This document shows, piece after piece, positions 55,575 through 64,000 of a stretch of 64,000 bases of DNA (position 1 is the first letter of the stretch; each line of letters starts with the position of its first letter). A program made the translations under genes and the position numbers. Source of the DNA: Legionella rowbothamii (GTDB lineage Bacteria; Pseudomonadota; Gammaproteobacteria; Legionellales; Legionellaceae); assembly GCF_900639985.1 (NCBI RefSeq), contig NZ_CAAAIM010000006.1, positions 124,001-188,000 on the forward strand. Direction: 5' to 3'. The notes under the pieces are model-generated. The model did not search any database and was not told where the DNA came from. It saw only the letters and a list, made by a program, of their open reading frames with translations.

Positions 55575-56460
55575 ACTACGCAGTGCACTTTATTCAGTAC
55601 ACCAATTAATTAAACAAATGCAGGGTTACTCCTATGCCAGTAAGGCAGATATGAAACATATGATTAATCGTTGCATGAAAGACCTACATGAATTGGGTTT
55701 CAAAGTTAGTCATTTAAATGGTTTAAAGCCTAAACATATCTACGTGCTTATTGAACACTGGAAAAAGCAAGGTAAGAGTCCTGCAACTATCAAAAATTAC
55801 ATGTCCAAATTGCGTAAACTTGCTTATTTTCTTGATAAACCCAAGCTGGTTAAAACAGGAAATGATTCTTATCAAATTGATAAACGCGCTTATATTCCTA
55901 CTCAAAACAAAGCCATTCACCATATCGATTTAAACTTATGTACTGATCCGCACATACGCCTTTCGCTTGAAGCGCAAATGCTTTTTGGTTTACGGAGGGA
56001 AGAATCAATGAAATTTGTAGTCAGTGAAGCATGGCATGGCGATTGTTTGCATATAAAACCCAGTTGGACAAAAGGCGGTATCGGTCGATTGCTTAAAATC
56101 ACCAATGAAGAGCAAATGAAATGGCTATCAAAAGTCTGGCAACAAATAAGACGTGGTGAGTCCCTAATACCTGCAGAAAGAACCTATAAACAGCATTTAA
56201 GTCATTATCAACAGCAGGCTAAATTAATGGGGGTCCGTAAATTACATGGCCTTCGTCATGCTTATGCTCAACGTCGATATGTCGAATTGACTAAAGAATT
56301 TGATTCTTTAAAAGTTGGATTAATTTGCCCGATAGCTGGCGGAAAAACTACTAAAGAACTCAATCGTGAAGAAAAGCAAATTGATAAGCAGGCGAGATCA
56401 ATCATTAGCCGTGAACTTGGGCATTCCCGTTTAAATATTACTAAAATTTATTTAGGTTAA
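55564..56460 (+). CDS. Tyrosine recombinase, Integrase_1 type
   Basis: 298 residues. N-terminal core-binding part: MINRCMKDLHELGFKVSHLN, IYVLIEHWKKQGKSPATIKN. Catalytic residues: Arg in GLRREESMKF, Lys region, His-x-x-Arg in LHGLRHAYAQRRY, then SRELGHSRLNITKIYLG with the likely Tyr near the end. This type (PF12834 and PF12835) occurs in integrative conjugative elements. Its start lies inside the preceding gene, so both are made from one mRNA. The frame ends at a TAA directly after KIYLG. Confidence 0.9.
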   Translation: MSNKLRSALYSVHQLIKQMQGYSYASKADMKHMINRCMKDLHELGFKVSHLNGLKPKHIYVLIEHWKKQGKSPATIKNYMSKLRKLAYFLDKPKLVKTGNDSYQIDKRAYIPTQNKAIHHIDLNLCTDPHIRLSLEAQMLFGLRREESMKFVVSEAWHGDCLHIKPSWTKGGIGRLLKITNEEQMKWLSKVWQQIRRGESLIPAERTYKQHLSHYQQQAKLMGVRKLHGLRHAYAQRRYVELTKEFDSLKVGLICPIAGGKTTKELNREEKQIDKQARSIISRELGHSRLNITKIYLG

Positions 56461-56535
56461 TAATTAAGACTCTGCGAAACAACATAAAAGAACGCATGCT
56501 AAGCAGAAGCCCAACATGCGAAATAATCATTTTAA

Positions 56536-56661
56536 TTAGCGTCGACTTCTCTTTTTAGCTTGTGCTAAATCACTAGCGGCAACTGACTTATGATCGCTTG
56601 TCGATCTTTTATCTTTTAATTGTTTTGAAGCCTTTGAAGCAATTTTTTTACTTGTAGTCAT
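56536..56661 (-). CDS. Small basic protein (41 residues)
   Basis: From the ATG at 56661, nine bases after AAGGAG: MTTSKKIASKASKQLKDKRS, then TSDHKSVAASDLAQAKKRSR. It is Lys/Ser/Ala-rich with a positive net charge and no fold. I recall similar short proteins (K-x-A-x-K-A-S ... SALSQxK) near islands in other gammaproteobacteria, without known function. Shorter than normal gene-finding limits but has an excellent ribosome site. Confidence 0.6.
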   Translation of the reverse strand: MTTSKKIASKASKQLKDKRSTSDHKSVAASDLAQAKKRSRR

Positions 56662-56901
56662 TATAAACTCCTTTTCTTAATGACAAATTAAATGATCAAT
56701 TCTTTCTCTTAAAGAGAGAATTCAGATCATATTATCATTAAAGAATGCATTACGGAATAACATTTTTAAATGATTTTATGAGGCAAGTAAGAAGGTTATA
56801 AAAAGCTCGATTTTACCAATAAATATACAAAAAACCTTAATTTGCTTCACTATATCAAGGCTAGTTTTGTGTGTCCAGAGACATCAAGCTTTGTTTCTTT
56901 A

Positions 56902-59900
56902 TTAAACTATCCCCCCCACACCTTTGAACTTATCAACAAACGCAGCGATCTTTTGAAATACGCTCTGTTTCTTGGTGAGGTATTGCGGATTTAATGGACT
57001 CATCTTAGGCAGAATGGCATTAAGCTCTGTTCCTTGGTCACTCGCGTACTCCCGTTTGAGTGAGGAGGCGAGATAGCGTCGGGCTTCTTCGGCATTCAGG
57101 CCTTCTGCATTTATCAGCTCATCGGCTTCACGTTGCTGCTCAGCTTGGGCGAAGGCAAAGAATGCTTCGATCACGCCGGACTTTTCGCCAATCTGATCCA
57201 GGTCGGTTTGATTGATAAAATCCACTATCAGGCTTTCTTTAGCGCGGTTACCGAGGCTGGCGCGGATCACCCGGCGCACTTCGTCAACCAAATCGACTTT
57301 GCTTTTGGTTTTCTTGTTGTGCTCGAAAATCAGTTCCAAAATATAATCTAGGTTGATCTCCTGAGATTTCAGCAGGCCTATCTCGAACACCACGTCATCC
57401 CAGTCAATGGTTGATTTTTCTTTCTCTTCTGCTGATTTTTGTCGGCGTTGCCAATCGCGGATGTCGTTGTAGGTAGAACGGTAATCCTGAATCTTTCGTT
57501 CAGCTGGCAGGCGTATGGTTTGTAACTCAGCCAGTTTTTCATCATCCAAATAATGTTCTGCTTTAAACGCTTCAACTGCTTCGGGGTTATTCATGTCAAG
57601 GCTTTGCAGGGATTTCAGGCTGGCAAACTCATCATAGTTTTGTAGTACGTTCTCTACGCGCAGGTATTCGCCAAAGAGTTTGGCAAAGTCTTTTTTATCG
57701 GACTCTTTTTCAATGGCACTCGGATCAGGAAAACGTTGCTCTAGCTCGCTTACCACATCCATAAAACCGCGTCTTGCTTCACCAGTCACCACATCGGTAA
57801 AGCCTTCCATGTATTCCTTATAGCTCTTTTCTAGCACCACGTTTTTGGTGTTTTTATCGCCAAATAGGGTAATAGCATCCACTGTTGCCGTTTCCAAGTC
57901 TCGGAATGTGACAATATTACCAAAGGTTTTGGTTGAATCATAAATGCGGTTAGTGCGCGAAAAGGCTTGTATCAAACCGTGGTAACGTAGGTTTTTGTCC
58001 ACAAACAGAGTATTAAGCGTAGGCGCATCAAAGCCGGTGAGGAACATTCCCACCACTATAAGCAAATCGATTTCCTTGTTTTTCACTCGCTTGGCTAAAT
58101 CACGGTAATAATTCTGGAAGCCTTTACTATCAACACTGAAATTGGTTTTAAAAAAGACGTTGTAATCGCCTATCGCCGCGTTTAAAAACTCTTTGGCGCT
58201 ACTATTCATAGCTGAAACATCAAAGCTTTCATCCAGAATTTCACCCACCGCATCCTGCTCTTCATTGGCAGCAAAGGAAAATATGGTGGCGATTTTCAAC
58301 GGCTTGTACTTGTTTTTATATAAAGGGGCGGCCTGCAACTTGTTCAGCGTCTCATAATAGAGCTTAGCTGCATCCACACTGCTCACGGCGAACATGGCAT
58401 TAAAGCCCCTGGCGTTCAGCTGCAATCGGTGGGTCTTCTGGCGGTAGTTGTTCAGAATATACTGGGAAATTTCGCGAATACGTTCTGGGTGCAACAGCGC
58501 CTCTTTATTTTCTGCGGCAGATAGTTTCTTCTCATCCTGTTCAGTTTCAATAGCCTTAAACTTGTGGCGCACATCGTTATAGTCCACCTTGAACTTGAGC
58601 ACTTTCTCATCGCGTATTGCGTCGGTTATCACATAGGAATGCAATTCACGGCCAAATACGCTGGCGGTAGTTTCCGCACCTAAAGCGTTTATGGGGAAGA
58701 TGGGCGTGCCGGTAAAGCCAAATTGAAAGAACCGTTTGAATTTCTTGTTCAGGTTTTTCTGAGCTTCACCAAACTGGCTGCGGTGGCATTCATCAAAAAT
58801 AAACACCACCTGCTTGTTGTAGATGGGCAGATCTCCTTCGTTTTTCATTAGGTTGTTGAGCTTCTGGATGGTGGTGACAATGATCTTATTATCATCTTTA
58901 TCCAGATTGCGCTTTAAGCCTGCGGTACTGTCTGAGCCGTTCACACTGTCGGGTGAAAAGCGCTGGTATTCTTTCATGGTCTGGTAGTCAAGATCTTTTC
59001 GGTCCACCACAAAAAATACCTTGTCGACAAATGGCAGTTCTGTAGCCAAACGTGCGGCTTTAAAGCTGGTTAAGGTTTTACCAGAGCCGGTGGTATGCCA
59101 GATAAAACCGCCACTATCGGGTTTGCTCCAGCTTTTGGCGTTATACGAGCTTTTAATCTTCCACAAAATACGCTCGGTGGCAGCGATCTGGTAGGGGCGC
59201 ATAACGAGCAATGTGTCACTCACATCAAACACCGAATAATGCAACAACACATTAAGCAGAGCGTGCTTCTGAAAGAAAGTGGCGGTAAAATCTTTCAGGT
59301 CTTTAATCAGACTGTTATCTGCTTTAGCCCAGTGCATAGTGAAATCAAAGCTGTTTTTGTTGCGCTGGGTGGTATTAGCAAAATAGCGGCTATCGGTGCC
59401 GTTAGAGATGACAAACAACTGCAAGTACTTATACAGCGAATCCTCGCTGTTAAAGCTCTCTTTGCTGTAACGATGTACTTGGTTAAAAGCTTCACGTATG
59501 GCTACGCCACGTTTTTTCAGCTCGACTTGTACCAGAGGTAAACCGTTCACCAGAATAGTTATATCATAACGATTGGCATGGCTGCCGGTTTGTTCAAACT
59601 GCTTGATTATCTGAACTTTGTTGCGGGTGATATTGTTTTTATCCAGCAGATAAATATTTTTAATGCGGCCATCGTCAAACACAAAGTCGTGAATATAGTT
59701 ATCGTGGATTTTTCGGGTTTTGTCTATGATGGTGTCACTCGGCTTGTCTAGATAAGTCTCCACAAAACGCCGCCACTCACTATCATGAAACTCCACGTTA
59801 TTAAGAGACTGCAGTTGAACACGCACATTAGCCAACATGGCCTGTGGGGTCTTCAGTCCAGGTAGGTACTCATAACCCTGGTTTTGCAAATCCTGAATAA

Positions 59901-60018
59901 GCTCACGCTCTAACGAATCTTCGCTCTGGTAGCTTTCGGCCACTTTCCATTCTTTTTTGTATTTATCCAGAACGATAAAGTTGTTCGATTCAGCGATGGA
60001 CTTTGTGTAATTAACCAT
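56902..60018 (-). CDS. hsdR: Type I restriction enzyme subunit R
   Basis: 1038 residues from ATG 60018 (AGGAAG upstream), the same size as EcoR124 HsdR; the longer frame to 60051 has no support. N-terminal PD-(D/E)xK nuclease with the QVELKKRG E-x-K motif. The DEAD motor: Walker [28 protein letters not shown] (DECH), GFTGTPIF, then [18 protein letters not shown] and RTNRIYD for motifs V and VI. The helical C-terminus binds HsdM/S. It cuts DNA after translocating, when no methylation is found. It overlaps the end of prrC by eight bases, so translation is coupled. Confidence 0.96.
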   Translation of the reverse strand: MVNYTKSIAESNNFIVLDKYKKEWKVAESYQSEDSLERELIQDLQNQGYEYLPGLKTPQAMLANVRVQLQSLNNVEFHDSEWRRFVETYLDKPSDTIIDKTRKIHDNYIHDFVFDDGRIKNIYLLDKNNITRNKVQIIKQFEQTGSHANRYDITILVNGLPLVQVELKKRGVAIREAFNQVHRYSKESFNSEDSLYKYLQLFVISNGTDSRYFANTTQRNKNSFDFTMHWAKADNSLIKDLKDFTATFFQKHALLNVLLHYSVFDVSDTLLVMRPYQIAATERILWKIKSSYNAKSWSKPDSGGFIWHTTGSGKTLTSFKAARLATELPFVDKVFFVVDRKDLDYQTMKEYQRFSPDSVNGSDSTAGLKRNLDKDDNKIIVTTIQKLNNLMKNEGDLPIYNKQVVFIFDECHRSQFGEAQKNLNKKFKRFFQFGFTGTPIFPINALGAETTASVFGRELHSYVITDAIRDEKVLKFKVDYNDVRHKFKAIETEQDEKKLSAAENKEALLHPERIREISQYILNNYRQKTHRLQLNARGFNAMFAVSSVDAAKLYYETLNKLQAAPLYKNKYKPLKIATIFSFAANEEQDAVGEILDESFDVSAMNSSAKEFLNAAIGDYNVFFKTNFSVDSKGFQNYYRDLAKRVKNKEIDLLIVVGMFLTGFDAPTLNTLFVDKNLRYHGLIQAFSRTNRIYDSTKTFGNIVTFRDLETATVDAITLFGDKNTKNVVLEKSYKEYMEGFTDVVTGEARRGFMDVVSELEQRFPDPSAIEKESDKKDFAKLFGEYLRVENVLQNYDEFASLKSLQSLDMNNPEAVEAFKAEHYLDDEKLAELQTIRLPAERKIQDYRSTYNDIRDWQRRQKSAEEKEKSTIDWDDVVFEIGLLKSQEINLDYILELIFEHNKKTKSKVDLVDEVRRVIRASLGNRAKESLIVDFINQTDLDQIGEKSGVIEAFFAFAQAEQQREADELINAEGLNAEEARRYLASSLKREYASDQGTELNAILPKMSPLNPQYLTKKQSVFQKIAAFVDKFKGVGGIV

Positions 60019-61189
60019 TTTGTTCTTCCTCCTGCCAAAAGCGATACTCATTTTTTAAATGTTCAAGCAACAACTTCACCGTTTGTTTCTCTGGCGCTGT
60101 TGGCTCGGCCACTTCTTCATTAGATAGGGTGCGATGGCTGTAAAAATGCATAACTCGCTTTGAATATGACTGCTTGTTTTCAGGTAATAAATCTGACCAT
60201 TTAGGGTAGCCTAGAAAGTTTGCGGCCTTTTCATACAGATTCCGAAGCAGCGTAAAATGGTAGCGTTGAACTTCATTCTTCTCGATGGCTTGCTCAATAA
60301 TCCGTTTAATATAGAGGTGGTAAGAGAAGCTTTTATTGGAATCACCTTTTTTATCTTCAAGTTCGAAGGTTCCATCTTCAAAGAGTTTGAGGATGTACCC
60401 ACACTCTGGTTTAACCTCATTATAAAGCACGTTGTAAAATAATGGGTTGTGAGTGGACACGATGAACTTAAGCCCTGAATCGCTTAACCTTATTAGCTCC
60501 GCCAAATCAATAGCCAGTTCAATCAAGTGGTTCTCATCTAACGAACTGACTGGATCATCAATGAAGACGTATTCTAGCTGGTCAAATTGGTTGGTTTCTC
60601 GTTCTGTTGACTCAGCGACATTGAGGATAGTAATTACCTGATCCAGCAGGGTGTAAAAGATACTCCATATAAAGTTACTTTCTTCGCCTTTGGAGATTTT
60701 CAGGTTGCCCAAGTGTTCATCGTTACCACGTTCAAGGGAGAAAGTTACTTCTGAAAACGCCTTTACTGTAACCTCTTTTTCATCTTTGACTTTAGTTTTG
60801 TATTCTTCATTAAAACGAGGGGTAAGCTTGTCATTTGCATAACGCTGAAAGTTGGCAATGATATTTTGATCTTGCCCTTGTTCTTTCAGAATCCAGTCGG
60901 TAAATGAATTAGGCTGGATTTTCAGCTTGGGTTCAGCATCACTTTCTAAATCATTATCCCAATAGAACAAGTCTTCGGTAAAGGCGTTGTAGTAGAGTAT
61001 TTTGTTGCGTGACAACTCAGGACGATCTACTTCATCACTTCCCTCATCACTATCATTTTTGGGCGCAATCAGTTCCTTAAAGGCCCGCGAAAGGCGCGTT
61101 TTACCCGTACCATTAAAAGCGTAGATCAACTGCACTTTTTTATGGGCGTCTCTTATCTCCTGAGCTATTTCTGTTAGCGTCTGGTTCAT
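60011..61189 (-). CDS. prrC: PrrC-type anticodon nuclease
   Basis: 392 residues, like E. coli PrrC (396). ATPase part: Walker [12 protein letters not shown] (residues 24-34), ABC-like [10 protein letters not shown] and Walker [16 protein letters not shown], then STHNPLF. The nuclease part has the catalytic triad positions: Arg316 and Glu320 in [12 protein letters not shown] and His352 in [10 protein letters not shown]. The spacing equals that of E. coli R320, E324 and H356. PrrC is held inactive by the restriction enzyme and cuts tRNA-Lys when phage proteins disturb the enzyme. It sits between hsdS and hsdR exactly as in EcoprrI, so it is a complete guard system. Confidence 0.93.
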   Translation of the reverse strand: MNQTLTEIAQEIRDAHKKVQLIYAFNGTGKTRLSRAFKELIAPKNDSDEGSDEVDRPELSRNKILYYNAFTEDLFYWDNDLESDAEPKLKIQPNSFTDWILKEQGQDQNIIANFQRYANDKLTPRFNEEYKTKVKDEKEVTVKAFSEVTFSLERGNDEHLGNLKISKGEESNFIWSIFYTLLDQVITILNVAESTERETNQFDQLEYVFIDDPVSSLDENHLIELAIDLAELIRLSDSGLKFIVSTHNPLFYNVLYNEVKPECGYILKLFEDGTFELEDKKGDSNKSFSYHLYIKRIIEQAIEKNEVQRYHFTLLRNLYEKAANFLGYPKWSDLLPENKQSYSKRVMHFYSHRTLSNEEVAEPTAPEKQTVKLLLEHLKNEYRFWQEEEQNG

Positions 61190-61190
61190 A

Positions 61191-62408
61191 TCAGGCCGTT
61201 ACCTCTGAATCTGGCTTGGGAAAGCTCAGCAGCAAATCACGGTAGTATTCATATTGCTTTTGGCGCAGTTCGATTTCACGCGGTAAGCCTTCAATGATTG
61301 AGCTGGTTAGAGCGTCGAATTTATCCAAGATGGTGACGATGCGGGTTTGTTCAGCGAGCGATGGAAAGGGCAGTTTTAATTGTTCAAAAGTAGCAAGATT
61401 GATATTGCTTTGCGCACTGCTTTTTTCTCTTCCTTTTTCTTCTAGCTTGTTTTTAGTCGATTGAAGTAGGTATTCGACATAGCCTGCGCTGGTTTTTTTG
61501 GGATCGGCAACAAAGCCAATGACACTATCAGGGAAGCAAGCATCAAAGCCTAGTATGGATGTTTCAGCAATATTGGCTGCAATCGTGATGCACAAAGTCC
61601 CCTTAGGCCATAACTTGCTTTGTTTTAAGCCAAAATCGCTGTATGTTTGACTATATTGCGTTATGATGTGCGATGCGCTTCTAATATCGCCGGTTTGTAT
61701 AAATGGTATATCACCTCCATACAGTCTTTTGTCATTCCTCGGGCGATGCTTAGATTTGCCACGCCCAAAATCAAACGCCATCTCTGGCAACGTCCTCCAC
61801 TCCACTTCCCCTTCTTCAAAATTCAACAACTGATCGCGATAGTAGTTGTATTGTTTTTTGCGGGCGGTTAGCTCGGCGGTTAGCTCGGCGGTTAGCTCGG
61901 TAAAAGCGTCCAGAATGCGGACTATTTCTGCTTGGATTTCTAGCGATTTTTTGGGGTTTTCTGGGCAGGGGATGGGAATTTGGAATTTATCAGTATCAGG
62001 AGTCGCAATTTGTGGCATCTGCATTCTACTACCAATGTTCTGAAAGTAGGGCTCATTCAATTTCAGAAAATAATAAGCATACTTGATATTGATTCTGTCA
62101 TTTTTTGAGTGATACGACCACATTTCATTTTTATGAGAAAACGGTTTGTCATAATACTCAAATTCAATAACACCACGAGACTTGACGATAATGGAAGGTT
62201 CTCTATTTATATCCTTTGCGGGTATATCTTCAAAATTTACAAATGCTACTGTCTTGCCACCAGCAAAAATTTTTAAAGGTGCACCATCTTTATGCAACTC
62301 TTTCATCTGACCAGCGGTTATCTTTGTTCCTTTGGTACGAACAATCACTTTGCCCAACGGCAACCACTCCACCTCAACCCCATCGAGCAGCTTCTCCATG
62401 AAACTCAT
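61191..62408 (-). CDS. hsdS: Type I specificity subunit
   Basis: 405 residues with two target-recognition domains: residues about 15-165 and 220-350. The two repeated linkers are similar: [20 protein letters not shown] in the centre and [17 protein letters not shown] at the end. Between TRD1 and the first linker stands the sequence [14 protein letters not shown], encoded by three perfect 12-base repeats; EcoR124 enzymes differ in this region by two versus three TAEL units, which alters the spacer of the target site. The start overlaps the end of hsdM by four bases. Confidence 0.94.
   Translation of the reverse strand: MSFMEKLLDGVEVEWLPLGKVIVRTKGTKITAGQMKELHKDGAPLKIFAGGKTVAFVNFEDIPAKDINREPSIIVKSRGVIEFEYYDKPFSHKNEMWSYHSKNDRINIKYAYYFLKLNEPYFQNIGSRMQMPQIATPDTDKFQIPIPCPENPKKSLEIQAEIVRILDAFTELTAELTAELTARKKQYNYYRDQLLNFEEGEVEWRTLPEMAFDFGRGKSKHRPRNDKRLYGGDIPFIQTGDIRSASHIITQYSQTYSDFGLKQSKLWPKGTLCITIAANIAETSILGFDACFPDSVIGFVADPKKTSAGYVEYLLQSTKNKLEEKGREKSSAQSNINLATFEQLKLPFPSLAEQTRIVTILDKFDALTSSIIEGLPREIELRQKQYEYYRDLLLSFPKPDSEVTA
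61864..61899. repeat. Three perfect 12-base tandem repeats in hsdS
   Basis: GCGGTTAGCTCG three times in a row (61864-61875, 61876-61887, 61888-61899). On the coding strand they encode ELTA repeats in the linker between the two recognition domains. The unit is 12 bases, so gain or loss keeps the frame and changes the linker by four residues. Confidence 0.9.
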
Positions 62409-63976
62409 GCTTTAGCCTCCGTACCTTCCATCTCCGCCACAATAGCATCAATATCGGTACGTAGCTGGTTAATCTTATCAACGGTAGTTTTTATCTCAGC
62501 ATTGAGCTTGGTAATATTAATGACTTCGCTATTGTCTTTGGCTTCTACATAGCTGCTCACCGATAAGTTGTAGTCGTTGGCGGCGACCTGTTCAAAGGGT
62601 ACAGATTTAGCCATATGTACGACATTTTCTTTGCTATCGAATACCTGCATGATTTGTTTGATTTGTTCATCGGTAAGAATATTGTTATTGGTTTCTTTTT
62701 TAAATAAACCACTGGCATCAATAAACTGGGTGGTGGTATCAGTTTTATGTTTGGACAACACCAGAATATTCACCGCAATAGTGGTGCCAAAAAACAGGTT
62801 GGGGGCAAGTGAAATCACCGTTTCCACATAGTTGTTATCTACCAGATACTGGCGGATTTTTTGTTCGGCACCGCCACGGTAAAAAATACCGGGAAAGCAG
62901 ACGATGGCGGCGCGGCCTTTACTGGATAGGTAACTGAGCGCATGCAGTACAAAGGCAAAGTCAGCTTTGGATTTGGGTGCTAATACACCGGCGGGGGCAA
63001 AGCGATCGTCGTTAATCAAGGTTGGATCATCTGAGCCTATCCACTTCACTGAGTAAGGCGGGTTGGAGACGATGGCATCAAAGGGTTTATCATCAAGAAA
63101 ATGCGGGTCTATTAAGGTATTGCCCAGCTGCATATTGAACTTGTCGTAGTTAATGTTGTGTAAAAACATGTTCATCCGGGCTAGGTTGTAGGTGGTGTGG
63201 TTGATTTCCTGACCGAAGAAGCCCTCTTCAATAATATGGGCATCGAAGTGCTTTTTGGCTTGCAGCAGCAGCGATCCGGAACCACAGGCAGGGTCATAAA
63301 TTTTATTGACGCTGGTTTGCTTGTGCATGGCAAGCTGGGCAATCAGCTTGGAAACGTGCTGCGGGGTAAAGAATTCACCACCGGATTTACCGGCATTGGC
63401 GGCATAGTTGGAGATCAAGAATTCGTAAGCATCGCCGAACAGATCAATCTGGGCGGCATCACTTTTTTTATAAAAATCATGCCCAAAATCCAAACCGGCC
63501 ACGCCTTTCAATACCGCCGCTAAACGGCTGTTTTTATCTTTAACGGTATTACCGAGTCGGTTACTGGTGGTATCGAAGTCGGCAAACAGACCCTTGATGT
63601 CGCCTTCGGAGGGATAGCCATTGGCCGAGGCTTCTATGGCGGAAAAAATCGCGGCCAAATCGGTGTTCAGGCTTTCGTTTCTGTTGGCATTTTTAGCAAT
63701 ATTGGCAAACAGCTGGCTGGGGTAGATGAAGTATCCCTTGGTTTTAATGGCATCATCTTTGATGTCTGGCGTGATAACTTCATCGCTAAGCTCGGCATAA
63801 TGGATACTATCGTCACCAGCCTCGATATAGAGGGCAAAGTTTTCGCTGATGAAGCGGTAAAACAAGGTGCCGAGGACATATTGTTTGAAATCCCAGCCAT
63901 CTACTGAGCCGCGCACATCGTTAGCAATAGCCCAAATTTGGCGTTGAAGGGCGGCACGTTGTTGATTGCTTGTCAT
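62405..63976 (-). CDS. hsdM: Type I DNA adenine methyltransferase subunit
   Basis: 523 residues. N-terminal helical domain ([20 protein letters not shown]), then SAM-binding [16 protein letters not shown] (motif I) and [13 protein letters not shown] (motif IV, NPPY) for N6-adenine methylation, and [17 protein letters not shown]. The start ATG is 24 bases from the window edge of the gene and follows GGGAAAA. First gene of hsdM-hsdS-prrC-hsdR, the order of type IC systems. The DNA seems more GC-rich than the island to its left, so the block may have come separately. Confidence 0.96.
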   Translation of the reverse strand: MTSNQQRAALQRQIWAIANDVRGSVDGWDFKQYVLGTLFYRFISENFALYIEAGDDSIHYAELSDEVITPDIKDDAIKTKGYFIYPSQLFANIAKNANRNESLNTDLAAIFSAIEASANGYPSEGDIKGLFADFDTTSNRLGNTVKDKNSRLAAVLKGVAGLDFGHDFYKKSDAAQIDLFGDAYEFLISNYAANAGKSGGEFFTPQHVSKLIAQLAMHKQTSVNKIYDPACGSGSLLLQAKKHFDAHIIEEGFFGQEINHTTYNLARMNMFLHNINYDKFNMQLGNTLIDPHFLDDKPFDAIVSNPPYSVKWIGSDDPTLINDDRFAPAGVLAPKSKADFAFVLHALSYLSSKGRAAIVCFPGIFYRGGAEQKIRQYLVDNNYVETVISLAPNLFFGTTIAVNILVLSKHKTDTTTQFIDASGLFKKETNNNILTDEQIKQIMQVFDSKENVVHMAKSVPFEQVAANDYNLSVSSYVEAKDNSEVINITKLNAEIKTTVDKINQLRTDIDAIVAEMEGTEAKA

Positions 63977-64000
63977 TTTATTTTCCCGTTTAAATTCGTT

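Noticed and set aside
1..64000. CRISPR array or cas genes
   Set aside because: No regularly spaced direct repeats and no Cas motifs seen in any part of the window.

Overview
The window looks like a chromosome segment of a Legionella-type gammaproteobacterium. The evidence is AT-rich DNA, a ParE of the gammaproteobacterial type, decayed ankyrin-repeat genes, an OTU-protease-like protein and a giant protein with an acidic C-terminus, both of the kind Legionella sends into host cells. No gene fixes the species, so this is an inference.

Left part (1-37 kb) is mostly ordinary chromosome. It starts with the 3' part of an unrecognised gene and a 2801-residue protein (735-9140, minus) whose middle resembles a SecA motor with the nucleotide-binding residues lost. 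Then come a DUF2490 barrel protein, a small GGQ release-factor-like protein, an MFS transporter, a double-ATPase peptide ABC protein, parE, a membrane-anchored spermidine-synthase-like protein, a VOC protein and a DedA protein. An OTU-like protein follows (21.7-23.8 kb), then a bufferin operon (23.9-25.9 kb: copper-binding precursor peptide, its MNIO modifying enzyme and the partner protein). Next are a nitroreductase, threonine aldolase, an EamA/AraC pair, an aspartoacylase-family enzyme, peptide deformylase, a tandem GNAT protein and a PlsC-like acyltransferase. Several genes here are broken: a flavoprotein stub, an alpha/beta hydrolase with one in-frame stop, an ankyrin gene and a C-terminal effector-like remnant.

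Middle part (37-47 kb) is a repeat-rich decay zone. One complete REP-bounded RAYT element (42.5-43.1 kb), one internally deleted copy (38.7-38.95 kb) and one solo REP end (37.98 kb) lie around an OsmC-YcaO fusion gene. Remnants of an ankyrin protein, a DarG-like antitoxin and RhuM follow, with a pentapeptide-repeat membrane protein and a frameshifted IS30-family element.

Right part (47 kb to the end) is a genomic island. At 47016-47058 lies the 3' piece of a tRNA, probably tRNA-Pro(UGG), next to a P4-type integrase. The orientation implies that the island extends to the right and that the intact tRNA lies beyond the window. The cargo is mainly defence and stability genes: a DUF4258/HTH toxin-antitoxin pair with a palindromic operator in its promoter, an AbiE pair with a truncated toxin, a frameshifted replication-like gene, an OLD-family ATPase/TOPRIM nuclease split by one stop, and two overlapping tyrosine recombinases, one of which has lost its catalytic residues. 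It ends in an apparently intact type IC restriction-modification operon, hsdM-hsdS-prrC-hsdR. PrrC is an anticodon nuclease that guards the restriction enzyme, and HsdS carries three perfect 12-bp TAEL-type repeats that can change its target spacing.
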